Below, one piece after another: positions 48,901 through 59,767 of a stretch of 64,000 nucleotides of DNA. A model generated the notes under the pieces. The model saw only the letters and a program-made list of their open reading frames with translations, did no database searches and had not been told where the DNA came from. The stretch is from the NCBI GenBank assembly GCA_003952965.2, contig RXIC02000471.1:1-64000 (forward strand), written 5' to 3'. The position numbers and the translations under genes are program-made. The stretch is from Morella rubra (taxonomy: Eukaryota > Streptophyta > Magnoliopsida > Fagales > Myricaceae). Each line of letters begins with the position of its first letter. Position 1 is the first letter of the stretch.

Positions 48901-51900
48901 AAAATCTTCTCTATCAAAGATCACAAAAGGAATCTTTGTTACTTATTTAAGAACCATCCCCCCCCCCCCAAAAAAAAAAAAAACCAAAAAGAAGAAAAGG
49001 GAAAACAGGAAGGGCTGTCCTTGTTATCAAAGTAGGATCATGTCTTGTTTGCCATGAAAATGGCTTTGTTTACTTGCCTGTTTTTGGCCTTCCCATGAGC
49101 TACTTAAAAGTGCAGCTATTTAGGATCTCCAGATTTTTCATAGTTTTCTGATGTCGACTTTGCTTTGACTGTTGTTGGGGGGGGGGCAGTAAAGTGCTTT
49201 CTTCCGTGTAAAAGAGAGAATTATTGCAGGCGGAGGACATTCAACCAGGAAAATGGACGATGTCTGTTTTGTTTTAATTGTTTGTACTGCATGATTATAG
49301 TGCTATTTGTGTCAGGAGTTGAATTTTCTTACCTTTTTTCTTCCCCCCTGCAGTTTATCTTCTCAACTGCGACTGATGGAAAGATAAAGGCTTGGTTGTA
49401 TGATAACATGGGTTCTAGAGTTGACTACGATGCACCAGGCCATTCATCTACAACGATGGCATACAGTGCCGATGGAACAAGGTTCATATTTGATACTTGT
49501 ACTCCACTGATTTTTCCTTCTGATTGATTTTGGGGATATGATGTTGTAACTGATATATTCTGTCTTATTTATGTGCAACTCATAGATTGTTCTCATGTGG
49601 GACAAATAAAGAAGGAGAATCATTCTTGGTGGAATGGAATGAAAGTGAAGGTGCCGTCAAGCGCACTTACAACGGTCTTGGGAAGCGATCTGTGGGGGTT
49701 GTACAATTTGATACGACTAAAAATCGGTTCTTAGCTGCTGGTGATGATTGCTTGGTCAAATTCTGGGACATGGACAATGTTAGCTTAATGGCAACTGCTG
49801 AAGTGGAGGGTAGTCTACCGGTAGTTATCAGTTATCTTTCTTCTATGTCGATTTTCCTTTAGAAAGAAAACCTACTTGCCAACCAATTTCCCTGGTCTTG
49901 AAAACCTGCAGCCTTCTCCTTGTATCAAATTTAACAAGGAAGGAATACTGTTAGCTGTCTCAACAAATGATAATGGTGTTAAAATCTTAGCAAATGCAGA
50001 GGGAATTCGGCTGCTAAGAACAGTGGAGAATCGCACATTTGATGCTTCTAGACTTGCTTCTGCGGCTGTTGTTAAGGTATGTCCCTTGCTCTGACCTTAG
50101 CAGATCTCGGTCAATGACATCTCCTAATAGTGTCATTCCTATATAGGCCCCTCCCATAGGCACATTTGGATCTGCCAATGTAACCGTTGGAACAAGCATT
50201 GGAGATCGAGCTGCTCCAGTAGCAGCCATGGTTGCAATGGTGAGTGTTAGTGTCAGTAACTCAGATGCTTAATGAGAATTTTACTAAAAGAATCAATATA
50301 GTCAATGTGATCTATGCGTACCGTTTCATGTGATGGTGTGACCTTGTTGCAGCTACATCTTTTGATATACATTGAACTTAACATTTATATGTGAATGATT
50401 TAACCTTTTTTCCTTCTGAGTTTGTGTAGAACAACGATAATCGAAGTTTGGATGTAAAACCCAGAATTGCTGATGAGTCAGGCGATAAATCTAGGATCTG
50501 GAAACTTACAGAGATCAATGAACCAGCACAATGCCGCTCCCTCAGACTCCCTGATAATTTAACAGCAATGAGGGTATGGATCCAATTGCTCCAACATCAT
50601 TGCAGTGAACTAATTTTGTGCCACTTAACCAATTTTTTTAATCAAACATTTTGTGGTTTCTAACAGCAAGCGAAAGCAATAAGGAAATGCAGTTAATAAC
50701 TTAGTTTTTATCTATCTGAGGATGATAATGAATTATGTTGAGCAAGTAGGTATGAGAGTCTAAGTATGAGGGGCTCTGTATTGAGTGGCTCATATTCCAT
50801 TAGACGATGGGGTCAGTGATGCTGACCATTCCAGGTGCCAGCAAGTATTGTGGTGGTCTAGGTGGAGTGGCTGATGGGCCATAAACCTAAAAAATCATCA
50901 ATATAATGCTGGCGGTTCTGCATTCTATTTTCATGTCCCTTGCAACTTGATATTGTAAACTTAAGTGGTTTAACTGCATTGCATTCAGAATAGCAAAGCA
51001 CGAGTTGCAGCAGTTGCTAACTGAAATCTAAAGTTGGTATTCCTTCTCAGTTACGGTTCTAACGTATTGACAACTATTTCAGGTTTCTAGATTAATTTAC
51101 ACAAACTCAGGTCTAGCAATATTGGCCTTGGCATCTAATGCTGTACACAAGCTCTGGAAATGGCAAAGAAATGATCGCAATTTATCGGGGAAGGTATTGA
51201 AATTTCTCTTGGAAGGTTCCATTCCTTTCTGTGGTTTTAATATCCATTGTTTACGAAAAATTTGCATGTTGTAGGCCACAGCTAGTGTAGTACCTCAACT
51301 ATGGCAACCTCCAAGTGGAATACTAATGACAAATGATGTAGGCGAGACAAATCCTGAGGAGGCTGTTCCTTGCTTCGCACTGTCAAAGAACGACTCTTAT
51401 GTCATGTCAGCTTCAGGGGGAAAGATTTCTTTATTCAATATGATGACATTCAAGGTAGATAGGTGGCTTTCTCTGCATTAGTTCTCGTTGAGTATGTGAA
51501 GTAGTTGCTTGGTTAGTTCTTCTGGAAACTAGCAAACAGTTGTAAAATATGGAAGCTGATGACGAGGATAGTCTAGCTAGTCACTGCAGAAGTAAATCTT
51601 CCTGCTAAAAAGCCATCTTTGTTAATTTATATTGGTTTTGAAGCAATTAGAAAAAAAAAATATTGGTTTTGAAGCATCACTATTACAAGGAATGGTTCTC
51701 CAGTGTGCAATCCAGTTATGAGAATAGCGGTAGGTTTTCAAAATAATTTGAATGTTGGGAAAAAATCCAGGACAAATGACTGATTTGGTTATTATTGACT
51801 TGGATTTTTGGTGGGGGTTCTCAACCTATTTACAACTATTTTATCAATCTGCTATATATGTGGTTACATCTACTGTGATGCTTCTGCTATTGCAGACAAT

Positions 51901-53600
51901 GACAACATTCATGCCTCCACCTCCAGCAGCTACATTTCTCGCATTTCACCCTCAAGACAATAACATCATTGCCATAGGCATGGAGGACTCTTCTATTCAA
52001 ATTTACAATGTTCGGGTTGATGAGGTCTTACTCTGTCCAGCTGAATCTTGAATTTCTAAGTTAAAGTTGTTGATAAACAACTGTTATTTGGGATTCATAA
52101 CAACTTGCATTCTCCATTTTCACAGGTTAAGACCAAGCTAAAAGGTCATCAGAAAAGAATTACGGGCCTTGCTTTCTCTCACTCTCTAAATGTGCTCGTT
52201 TCATCTGGAGCTGACTCTCAGGTAAAGCATATAAGAGTAGTTTTGTCTTACAATTTTTACCATCCAGCTTGTGAAATGATTTCAAGGCCTCGATTGTCTT
52301 CATGATTAGCTGACACATGGTTCCTTTAAGTCCTTGTTCTCTTTCACGGAAAGATCATTTAGCTAGGGCCGCACTAGACTCTGGAATGGTTCTCTAAAAT
52401 GGATGTCCTTCCAAAAATTTCTGCTTTATGTCCCTACACCGGGCTTTGCCATGCTTTTGTGCTTGGTTTTCCTCCTATTGTAATGCAATTTATTCTTTCC
52501 AGAAAAAAAAAAAGGCAAAAGACAACTTGATTGTTTTTCTTGTTTTGGTTCTTTTCTGCCTTTGTTGGTGAGAATTCGAGTATTTTGACCAAGTAAGGCA
52601 CACTTGATGCATCCACTCAAAAATGCCTCTTCTTTCCCCTCTAACCCTCCAATTTTCCAGTTTTTAATTTTTACTGTTCTTTTACAGCTTTGTGTTTGGA
52701 GCACAGATGGATGGGAGAGGCAGGCTAGTAAATTCTTGCCAATTCCAAGTGGGCGAGCTCCAGCTCCTCTTGCAGATACACGTGTCCAATTTCATCTAGA
52801 TCAGATACATTTGCTGGTTGTTCATGAAACGCAGATAGCTCTATATGATGCACAGAAATTAGAATGCCTTAAGCAGGTGAGCCTGATATATAAATACATG
52901 TACACTGACACATATACATAGTTAAAAGAGTTGCATGTCGCATGCATGCGTTAAGATCAACATAAACTGTATTTTAAAAATGTAGTTACTTTATTTTTGA
53001 TATGATGTCTGATCCTTATATTGAGGACATCGGGCATTGATGCAACTTCATTCTTTCTTTGCAAAATAAAAAATGCGATTATGGATTTCTTTTTCCGTAA
53101 TGAAGGCCTCTGACATGTACTATGGCATTTTGCTCTCTTAAATAGTGGGTTCCTCGGGAAGCTAGCGGTCCAATCACACATGCTACGTATTCCTGTGATA
53201 GCCATTCAATATATGTGAGCTTTGAAGATGGAAGTGTGGGTATTCTTACCGCTTCAACGCTAAGACTGAGATGTCGAATAAATCCAACTGCTTATCTACC
53301 TTCTAACCCCAGGTGCATTTTATTATCCAATAAGGTTTCAGCCATCGACTTCCGTTGTGCTTTTATTTTACTTATCTCACAACTTTAACCTTTTTTTGCA
53401 GCATAAGAGTATTCCCTCTTGTCATTGCAGCACATCCATCAGAACCCAATCAGTTTGCATTAGGTCTTACAGATGGTGGGGTTCATATAATTGAGCCATT
53501 AGAGGTAGAAGGAAAATGGGGCACGTCCCCTCCGGCTGAAAATGGGGCGGGACCTAGCACCACTTCTGGTGCAGCTGGTTCAGATCAGCCCCAAAGGTGA
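42948..53600 (+). CDS. TPR4: TOPLESS-RELATED 4-like transcriptional co-repressor (exon 5 damaged)
   Basis: Coding exons: 42948-43027, 43134-43313, 43412-43525, 43649-43807, 43946-44122, 44219-44342, 44621-44727, 47435-47603, 47741-47850, 48057-48126, 48260-48333, 48488-48583, 48660-48755, 49354-49481, 49586-49820, 49912-50076, 50147-50239, 50430-50573, 51083-51193, 51275-51454, 51896-52024, 52126-52221, 52688-52876, 53146-53312, 53402-53600. All have GT..AG borders. The full-length product would be near 1130 residues: LisH/CTLH (MSSLSRELVFLILQFL), the EAR-binding TPD, a Pro-rich linker (LKRPRTPPTN, DYQTADSEHVLKR), then two WD40 propellers ending SDQPQR. The linker and tail match TPR4. It bridges EAR repressors such as Aux/IAAs to histone deacetylases in the nucleus. 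In exon 5 the invariant SLNWQHQLCKNPRPN reads SLNLASIIQRILRPN through compensating small indels; one base is then missing near 44032, giving a stop at 44070. As written, about 230 residues without WD40 would be made. Confidence 0.92.
43574..43598. repeat. 25-C homopolymer in TPR4 intron 3
   Basis: An unbroken run of 25 C about 350 bp before the damaged exon 5. Other long runs in this gene's introns are near 48409-48419 and 48959-48980. Such tracts are hard to sequence. Confidence 0.9.
45640..46770. repeat. Diverged direct repeat in TPR4 intron 7, flanking a hAT MITE
   Basis: About 150 bp at 45645-45800 and 46615-46770 share gatgattgaattagccaatt, ataagatac/gtaagatatc and tgtattttaagt. Intron 7 (44728-47434) is the gene's longest and owes its size to this repeat and to the insert at 46082. 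No gene lies inside it. Confidence 0.6.
46082..46566. mobile_element. hAT MITE (family B, CAGTGGCGGA ends)
   Basis: A perfect 8-bp TSD, agaggttg (46074-46081 and 46567-46574), and termini cagtggcggacgc / cagtggcggaacc (10 bp identical) identify a hAT element of 485 bp. Subterminal C/G runs (gcccccccttgg) occur near both ends. Non-coding. It sits in intron 7 of the TPR4-like gene and should be removed by splicing. Confidence 0.9.
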
Positions 53601-54810
53601 TGGTTCTGTGTCTGTGCATTTTACCGAGGAACTACAGTGTATGTATCTCTTCCATGTAATTCCTTTCCTGGTCCCAGCATATTAGGTTTTCTGGGGTAGC
53701 TGTGGCATTTAGGCAATTATAGTTTAGCATACCTCAACTCAACCTAGTAGAGTTTGCTAATGGCATCTTATGCCACTTTTGTGGCCGAGGCACGATGGCA
53801 ATTGATTCCCTCATTAAGCCTAATTGGAGAAGCGTGAGTCTGTGATGTATAGTTGGTGGAAGGTTATGGTCTGACTATGCGGTAACTCAAGGGTGATGAG
53901 TTGCTTTGATCGCAGGCCTTGGCTGGTTTATCATTTTCTTTTTCTCTAAGTTACTCAGATTTTTGGTTCTTTCTTGTATGAGTTGTAAGACACATATTTT
54001 TAGGTCGTTTCAGTTACAAAATATAGTTTTGGCTCACTCTGTCCATTGGTTAATTTTCTCTGACTCTGACCTCCTGGTACAGTTGACAATAATAATAAAA
54101 AAAATGGTTATTTGCACGCCGCTGAGTAATCCTCGCCTATCTGAAACAGTAGCCAAGCCACTGTGTTCGTTGATCATCTTGAATATGCTGTTCAGGGTTT
54201 CAGTTTCTTGCGATGCATGCCATGAACTGTACGGAGAGCGTTGGACTAAAGAGTGAGTTGGTGTCTTAACTCTAAAAGGTCCGCCTTATCAATCTCCTCT
54301 AATTTGTCGCTCCCCTCCGGCGGGGGTGTAGATCGGTGAGTTGCAAATCATGACCAACAATGCTGTAGCTCCTTTTAGTTGTCTCACTTGGATATTTGGT
54401 TGTTTTGGCCTCCCGGAGAAAAGGACTTGCGGTTATTACACATTGGAAAATATAGGGGTAATATTATAGTACGTCTTTTAATTATAAGTCAAAATCAATC
54501 TTGTCTTTCGTAAGTTTTAAAATGGCTATTTACGCCTTTTATATTTTAAACGTGATCAATTTTTACTCTCCATTTGAAATGATTATTAAACCACATGTAA
54601 ATGATTGAAATGTCTTGAAGAAAAAATTATTAAAAAAATTATTAAGGATAATGTTATAGTATGCCTTCAAGTGTTATTTTCTATCATTAGGGGTGAAGCA
54701 TAATGTCACTTTTGGGGTGTCAAAAAAAAATTAAAAATTAAAATTGAGTCTAAAATTAATTTCCCTTAATTTTTGGGAGGTGGAGGGCTACGGCCCTTTA
54801 GTCCCCCTTG
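53601..54810. other. TPR4 3' UTR and spacer
   Basis: Probable 3' UTR to about 54250. Beyond it, 54450-54800 has weak repeats (ataatgttatagta-like blocks twice) reminiscent of decayed MITEs. No gene seen. Confidence 0.4.
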
Positions 54811-55215
54811 TAGGGGTGTGCATAAGCGGTAGTGGAATTGGTTATGCCCTCTACTGCTTATGCCGATGGTGAGTTTTGTCTCCCGCTAATGCTTAAGCCA
54901 GTAACTATGCCAGCGGTATCGGTTTTAGCAATACTAGTAGCAGTTTTACTGCTAACAGATACGTGAGAGAGAGAGAGAGAGAGAGAACTAAAGAGTTGGG
55001 AGATAGAGAGAGCCATAGACGAGAGAGACAACTTAGACGAGAGGGGAGTTGGGGTCCTGGGGACGACAAGAGAGTGGGGACATCAGAAAAAAAAAAAGCA
55101 GTGGGGGTGGTTTCACCACTCTTGCCAATATTCCCGACTTTTGGGGATATTGGTCACTGGTACTGTTGATGGTGCCGGTTAATCGGCACATTATTGGTAT
55201 CAATGCCCACTCTTA
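54811..55215. mobile_element. Non-autonomous hAT element (family A)
   Basis: Ends taggggtgtgcataagc and, inverted, taagagtgggcattgat. The flanks share only ccccttg / tcccttg, so the TSD is imperfect. It contains the family blocks tggtttcaccactcttgcc, ggggatattgg and ccggttaatcgg, plus a GA tract (54965-54987). Its right half lies in the duplicated block and recurs at 59768-59930. Confidence 0.65.
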
Positions 55216-56261
55216 TCCCTTGGCTCCCCCTGACATCCAATTAGAGAGAGAGAACAAAATTGACAAGGTTTCCTTTTTATTCATTTAAAACTTTTTCATT
55301 CTTGTTTAAGCAAAATTGGCAAGGTCAACCGAGTCCAGCACAAAATGTGTCGTGGATTTTTCTAGTTATCCAAAAAAATAAAAACAGTAATAAACTTAAA
55401 AATAAATAAATAAAAAATCCTCTTATAATCTGATATGTATGCTACTCTCAGTTCCTTCTTCTTTTTTTCCTCTCTCTTCCTATTATCAACCAGCTTCCCA
55501 CTTATGTCTATTTAGATTTTTGTCCCATGTTATGATTCTACTTACCCAATTATTTTTGTCCGAATGTAATTTTTTTCATATTAATACTTTTGATATCCAG
55601 TAATTAGTAATTACTAACTTGAATCCTAAAATTCTAATCAAGATCTATTTTAATTTGCTGCCCCATTTATAAAGCATTAGATAGTGAGTCTTACGACATT
55701 AAATGCATATTTTTATCTTTCTCTATTCTAATTAGGCCATATAATTCTCACAATTCCGTGAAATTCTATGGGTTCAATGCATAGGCTTTGCTCAGCATGG
55801 GAAGTATGTTGGTTAAATTGATTATGAAGAACTCGGCAGATTTGCCATAAAGCTTGCTTGCCAGAGGACACGTATGTCTTCAAAATGGAATTTTTGAGTT
55901 TTTTTTGTTTTTGTGGGCTCTGAGCAGCCAATAAGAGCAAATAAGTTTGCAAATTGGATCACAACAGAACCTATGGTAATGACTATTGACTGGCCACAAT
56001 AATGCTGAAAAAACACACTCTAAAATGGAGGTTAATCTGACCGAAGGCAACTTGAATGTCTATTACTCTTAAAGCAGTTCAATTTTTTTTTGAAAATCCT
56101 AGCGAACAAAGAAATGTAAGCATTTCAGGCAGTTCCGTATGGAGCCACTTGCTGCTAAAACCGGCATACCAAATGGCGTCCAGCTTCGTCACAAGTGAAT
56201 ATTTCAGACTCTTGCATTTCAAGAGACGAAAAAAATCACCTTTGTCAACCATTGCGTTCAA

Positions 56262-56423
56262 AATTTAATGTATAATCTTGATACAACATCACCGAACAAG
56301 AAGCAGCATCTGATTCCTGACCAAATACTGTGCTATGACCATATTTAATGTATAATCTTGATACAACATCACCGAACAAGAAGCAGCATCTGATTCCTGA
56401 CCAAATACTGTGCTATGACCATA
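56262..56423. repeat. 81-bp tandem duplication unique to copy A
   Basis: The block starting atttaatgtataatcttgat is repeated with a period of 81 bp. Copy B has it once (near 61060), so it arose after the segmental duplication. Confidence 0.9.
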
Positions 56424-56477
56424 CAAGACTTACGGAGTAACTTCGTCCAACACTGAAATTTATGGGCTGATGCTTCA

Positions 56478-56781
56478 CTAACTCCGCCTTCGACCCGCCT
56501 TGGTGTGCCTTCTACTGTTGGGTGGTGAAGAGTGTTTATTAGGCAATGGTAAGAGCGTGCCCTCTCTGATGCCATCTGAATCTGCAATAGTATCAAGTGT
56601 TTTCTGTGCTTCAATGTAGACAGAGAGATCTCTAATCTGTGATCACCACAACCATTCAACTTTAATGGAACCGATATTTCCACCCTGTGCTTTTACAAGA
56701 ACAAGATATAAGATTACTGCAGTACCTGTTCTTCCAGATCATAGAATCTTCTCTTCTCTCAACCTCAGTTCGGCATCTTCC
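56478..56781 (-). pseudogene. Stranded duplicate of the last two BRIZ-type exons
   Basis: The last exon (56478-56636, 159 nt) is intact and reads IRDLSVYIEAQKTLDTIADS to RRHTKAGRRRS, 3 residues different from the functional copy. The preceding exon (56726-56781) has 56 nt instead of 55, one extra base near 56740, which breaks the frame. No further upstream exons exist on this side, so it has no promoter or start of its own. It arose with copy A of the segmental duplication. Confidence 0.85.
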
Positions 56782-57370
56782 CTAAAAGAATAAAGAACTT
56801 AATATTTGGCTTTTCCAGGATAAAATGTAAGGCAGCAACATCTTATCCAATTATTCTAGTCATCCCTCTAAGGTCTCAAGCTGAGAATTTTAATCACGAA
56901 AGATGACCAATTATTTTATTGTGCGAAAAATTGTATACAATCATGTTATCAATTCAACTATTCTAGTCCATTCATACTATTATATTGTTGACAATGTTCA
57001 AAGTTAAGATCTTCTAGGAATCTTCCCTACCTAAATGAGTACATGGATGAATGAATTGTATCCCATCAGGGTAGCTCAAAATATATTTCCTGAATATCCA
57101 ACAAACATAAGCACGTGAAATGAGCAATACCATTGAACACTACTAACTTTCTGGCTGAAGTCAATAGCCGAAAATTCAAGCATAAAATTGCAGCCTCCTC
57201 TATTAGAGCTTTAGATTTAAGGTCTGAATATCAGCTGAAGCCTTCTAATTAAGGATAAGGCCCCCAAATTAAGGAGGCCCCAATTAGAAATTTTCTTTAA
57301 TATATATATTTAAAAAATATTTAATGATAAGGCCTCAAAAATCTAAATTAAAGCTATTTGTATAGAATTT

Positions 57371-57556
57371 TAGTTAATTAATTTTTATTCTATAAAGAGG
57401 CCTAATAAATCTCCTTGATAAAAGGAACCATTAACTCTTCAGTCATTTATAGTCTCCTATAAAGTCTAGTTAATTAATTTTTATTTTATAAAGAGGCCTA
57501 TTAAATCTCCTTGAAGGAAACTATTAACTCTTCACCATTTATAAAGTCTCTATAAA
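57371..57556. repeat. 96-bp tandem duplication inside the TTF-hAT
   Basis: Two units start tagttaattaatttttatt and continue ataaagaggcctaataaatc; the second unit is slightly shorter. Confidence 0.8.
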
Positions 57557-58109
57557 TTGATATCAAACTAAATTTCATAAAATCAATATCCTATAAAATC
57601 TCCTTAAGATTAGTTGGCAATTGATTGGGTGTCGAATGACTGCTGTTTATACCATCTAATCTATTTAATATTTTTACCTTGTATGCATTAAATAACAACT
57701 AAAAAACTATCTTTAAAAGGATTTAATCTATAAACCATTTCACAATTATACAACATTTGGATTGCTTGTTAAGTACAAAAACTACTTAAAAATCCACTCA
57801 ACCATCCTATTTTTTTATCTGGGATGAGGTGCTATTATTCTAAAACTTTTATTTTATGTTTATCTGTTGTGTTTATCATTATTTTTATTATATTTTTGAT
57901 TTTGTGGCTTTTTATTTAATTTCAAAAAGTTGAAATCTTTGGACGAGGATGACTTGAAAAAATGTTGTCTTGTACTTGAAAATGTTTTAAAACATATAGA
58001 TCATGTTGATATTAATGGTTTAGATTTGTTTTCAAAGTTGAAATTGTTAAAAGAGATATTAAAAATAGAGACTTACACTCCAATTGAAACTGTTTGATCC
58101 ATTAGGTTT

Positions 58110-59545
58110 TGGCATGGTTTGTGACAATTTTATATGTAACGTTCTTGAGATTTAAGTGGTGAAGATTTAGGATGGTCATTGGCTTTTGTGAAGGCTGTGC
58201 AGAGTTTGATAAGGAGTTCAAGGTAGTCTACTGTGCAGAGGAATAACAAAATTTCTGTTTTAAATGAAAGTGCACCCATTTAATATTCTCAGCGTCCTTT
58301 GACTTCGAAATACCCCTTTGACCATATAAAAGCCTCTCTGAACCTTTTGCAAAAAAAGAACTAGAACGTTTAACCGAAGATTTCGCAGAGATTCAAGAAA
58401 GCCTCCAAGAAACCATTTTCTAGGTCTTGTACCCTCTGTTCTTGTTGATGTTGAGAGTGGGTGGTAATTTGAACGTGGAGATCAGATCTTTGTTCATCCT
58501 CTCAGTTTGATCACGAAATTCAATCCCTAGATTGAACAAGAGAGCTTCGGAGTTGCTGAAGTTTGAAAGTTGCTGGAGTTCTAGCATTGTTGAAAACACA
58601 ATAACTTGAGTTTAAGTTGGAAGGTTGCTCCATTGTGAAAAATCGAGAAACCGATCGGGATAGGAGTTCCTCTCCCCTACAAGTTGCAGATTCATACGTT
58701 GGACATTTGAGTAAGGTTGCGATTGATACTAGATTAGCAAGGGTTGCTGAATTTATAGATCATCGTGTAACCGAGATTGGGTTTTTAGTGATTCGTTTGT
58801 TGGACTGGGTCCCGAAGAGTTTTTCTTCCTCGTAGATGTTCTACTTGGAAGTTTCTCTCCGTCAACAATTTCTTGTGTCAATCGTGGTTGAATTTGTGTT
58901 GTTGTCATCGTTTTAGATCTATCTTGTTTTTTGCTAATCGTTCTTGTTTAAGTGTTCAAGATTCTCAATCTTTGGTGGATTGTCATTCTTGTTGCAAGGA
59001 GATTCAAGGTAAAAGATAGATCTGGGTAAGAAGTGTGTTTTGTTCTCATCGTGTTGTGTTTAGATAGTATACATCTTGCTGATATACCTGTGAAGAATCT
59101 ATCGTCTGGTTGTGTACTGCAGAATTTAAAATAGATTATTAGAACATCACAGTATTTTACAGCAAAATTGTTTGTTTTGTGTTATGTTGTTCAGCTTGAT
59201 TTCTTGTCATTTGAAAGCATTTGAGACCATCTAACAAGCATCTTAACATATTGGGTTACGTTAAATATTGATTTCATTCATTGCCATATAGTTCAAATTT
59301 TATTAAAGGGTTGAATATTGTTTATGTATTTCATTGTTCATTGTTTGAGGGTTGTAGAAATTTTTTAAAAAACCTATTCAACCCCCCCCCCCCCCCCCTT
59401 CTTTAGGTATTTTCTGCATAGTTTGGTCTAAATTAGATTGTTCAGAAACATTAAATTATATAAACTGATTAGACTATACTCTAAATGCAAGTATTGCTTC
59501 TAAAATAATTATTGACAATATTGGCTGTTTTTGCCAAAAAAAAAA
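58110..59545 (+). mobile_element. Possible LTR-retroelement fossil nested in the TTF-hAT
   Basis: This stretch splits the hAT transposase remnants, so it was inserted later. It is unlike its surroundings: a TATA-like catataaaagc at 58324-58334, a long leader-like region, and aacctattcaacccc with a 17-C run (59382-59398), a phrase I associate with leader regions of Ty1-copia-type elements. I saw no paired LTRs, primer-binding site or gag/pol domains, and the borders are only approximate. A broken fossil if it is one; an unrelated insert is equally possible. Confidence 0.3.
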
Positions 59546-59767
59546 AGTTTTAAAATTTAAAACTAATAAAATCCTACTTAAGGTTAACTATGACTCAAGA
59601 AAGATTAAACTATTATCAATTGAAAATGATATATTAACAAATTTAAAATATAAAAACATATATTAACAAATTTATCAATATGATTAGTAATAGCATTCAC
59701 AAGAGGTAGGCCTAAGCCTCACTTTAAGGTTTCGCCTAAGGCCTCAATTACCTTGGAGCCGCCCTTG

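Larger units (their letters stand above)
55053..57246. repeat. Segmental duplication, copy A (about 2.2 kb)
   Basis: Matches 59768-61981 nearly throughout, with scattered substitutions and small indels. It contains the right half of a family-A hAT, roughly 1.2 kb of 3' flank, and a duplicate of the last two BRIZ-type exons with their intron. Copy A alone has an 81-bp tandem repeat at 56262-56423. It ends abruptly at ccttct (57246) against the TTF-hAT element. Confidence 0.9.
57247..59767 (+). mobile_element. TTF-type hAT element with transposase remnants
   Basis: The right end, read inward, is caagggcggctccaagg then taattgaggccttaggcg, the usual terminus of plant hATs encoding TTF-zinc-finger transposases. 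A matching aattaaggataaggccc stretch marks the left side, but the terminus itself is missing. Transposase scraps on the plus strand: 57930-58097 (SLDEDDLKKCCLVLENVLKH, DLFSKLKLLKEIL) and 59565-59665 (KLIKSYLRLTMTQERLN and, after a 1-base slip, LSIENDILTNLKYKN), parts of the C-terminal hAT dimerisation region. The two scraps are about 1.45 kb apart, separated by another insert (58110-59545). Not functional. Confidence 0.75.

Noticed and set aside
52430-52515. Possible LINE tail in TPR4 intron 22 (ttattctttccag then A-run)
   Set aside because: Too short and without TSD to separate from ordinary intron sequence.
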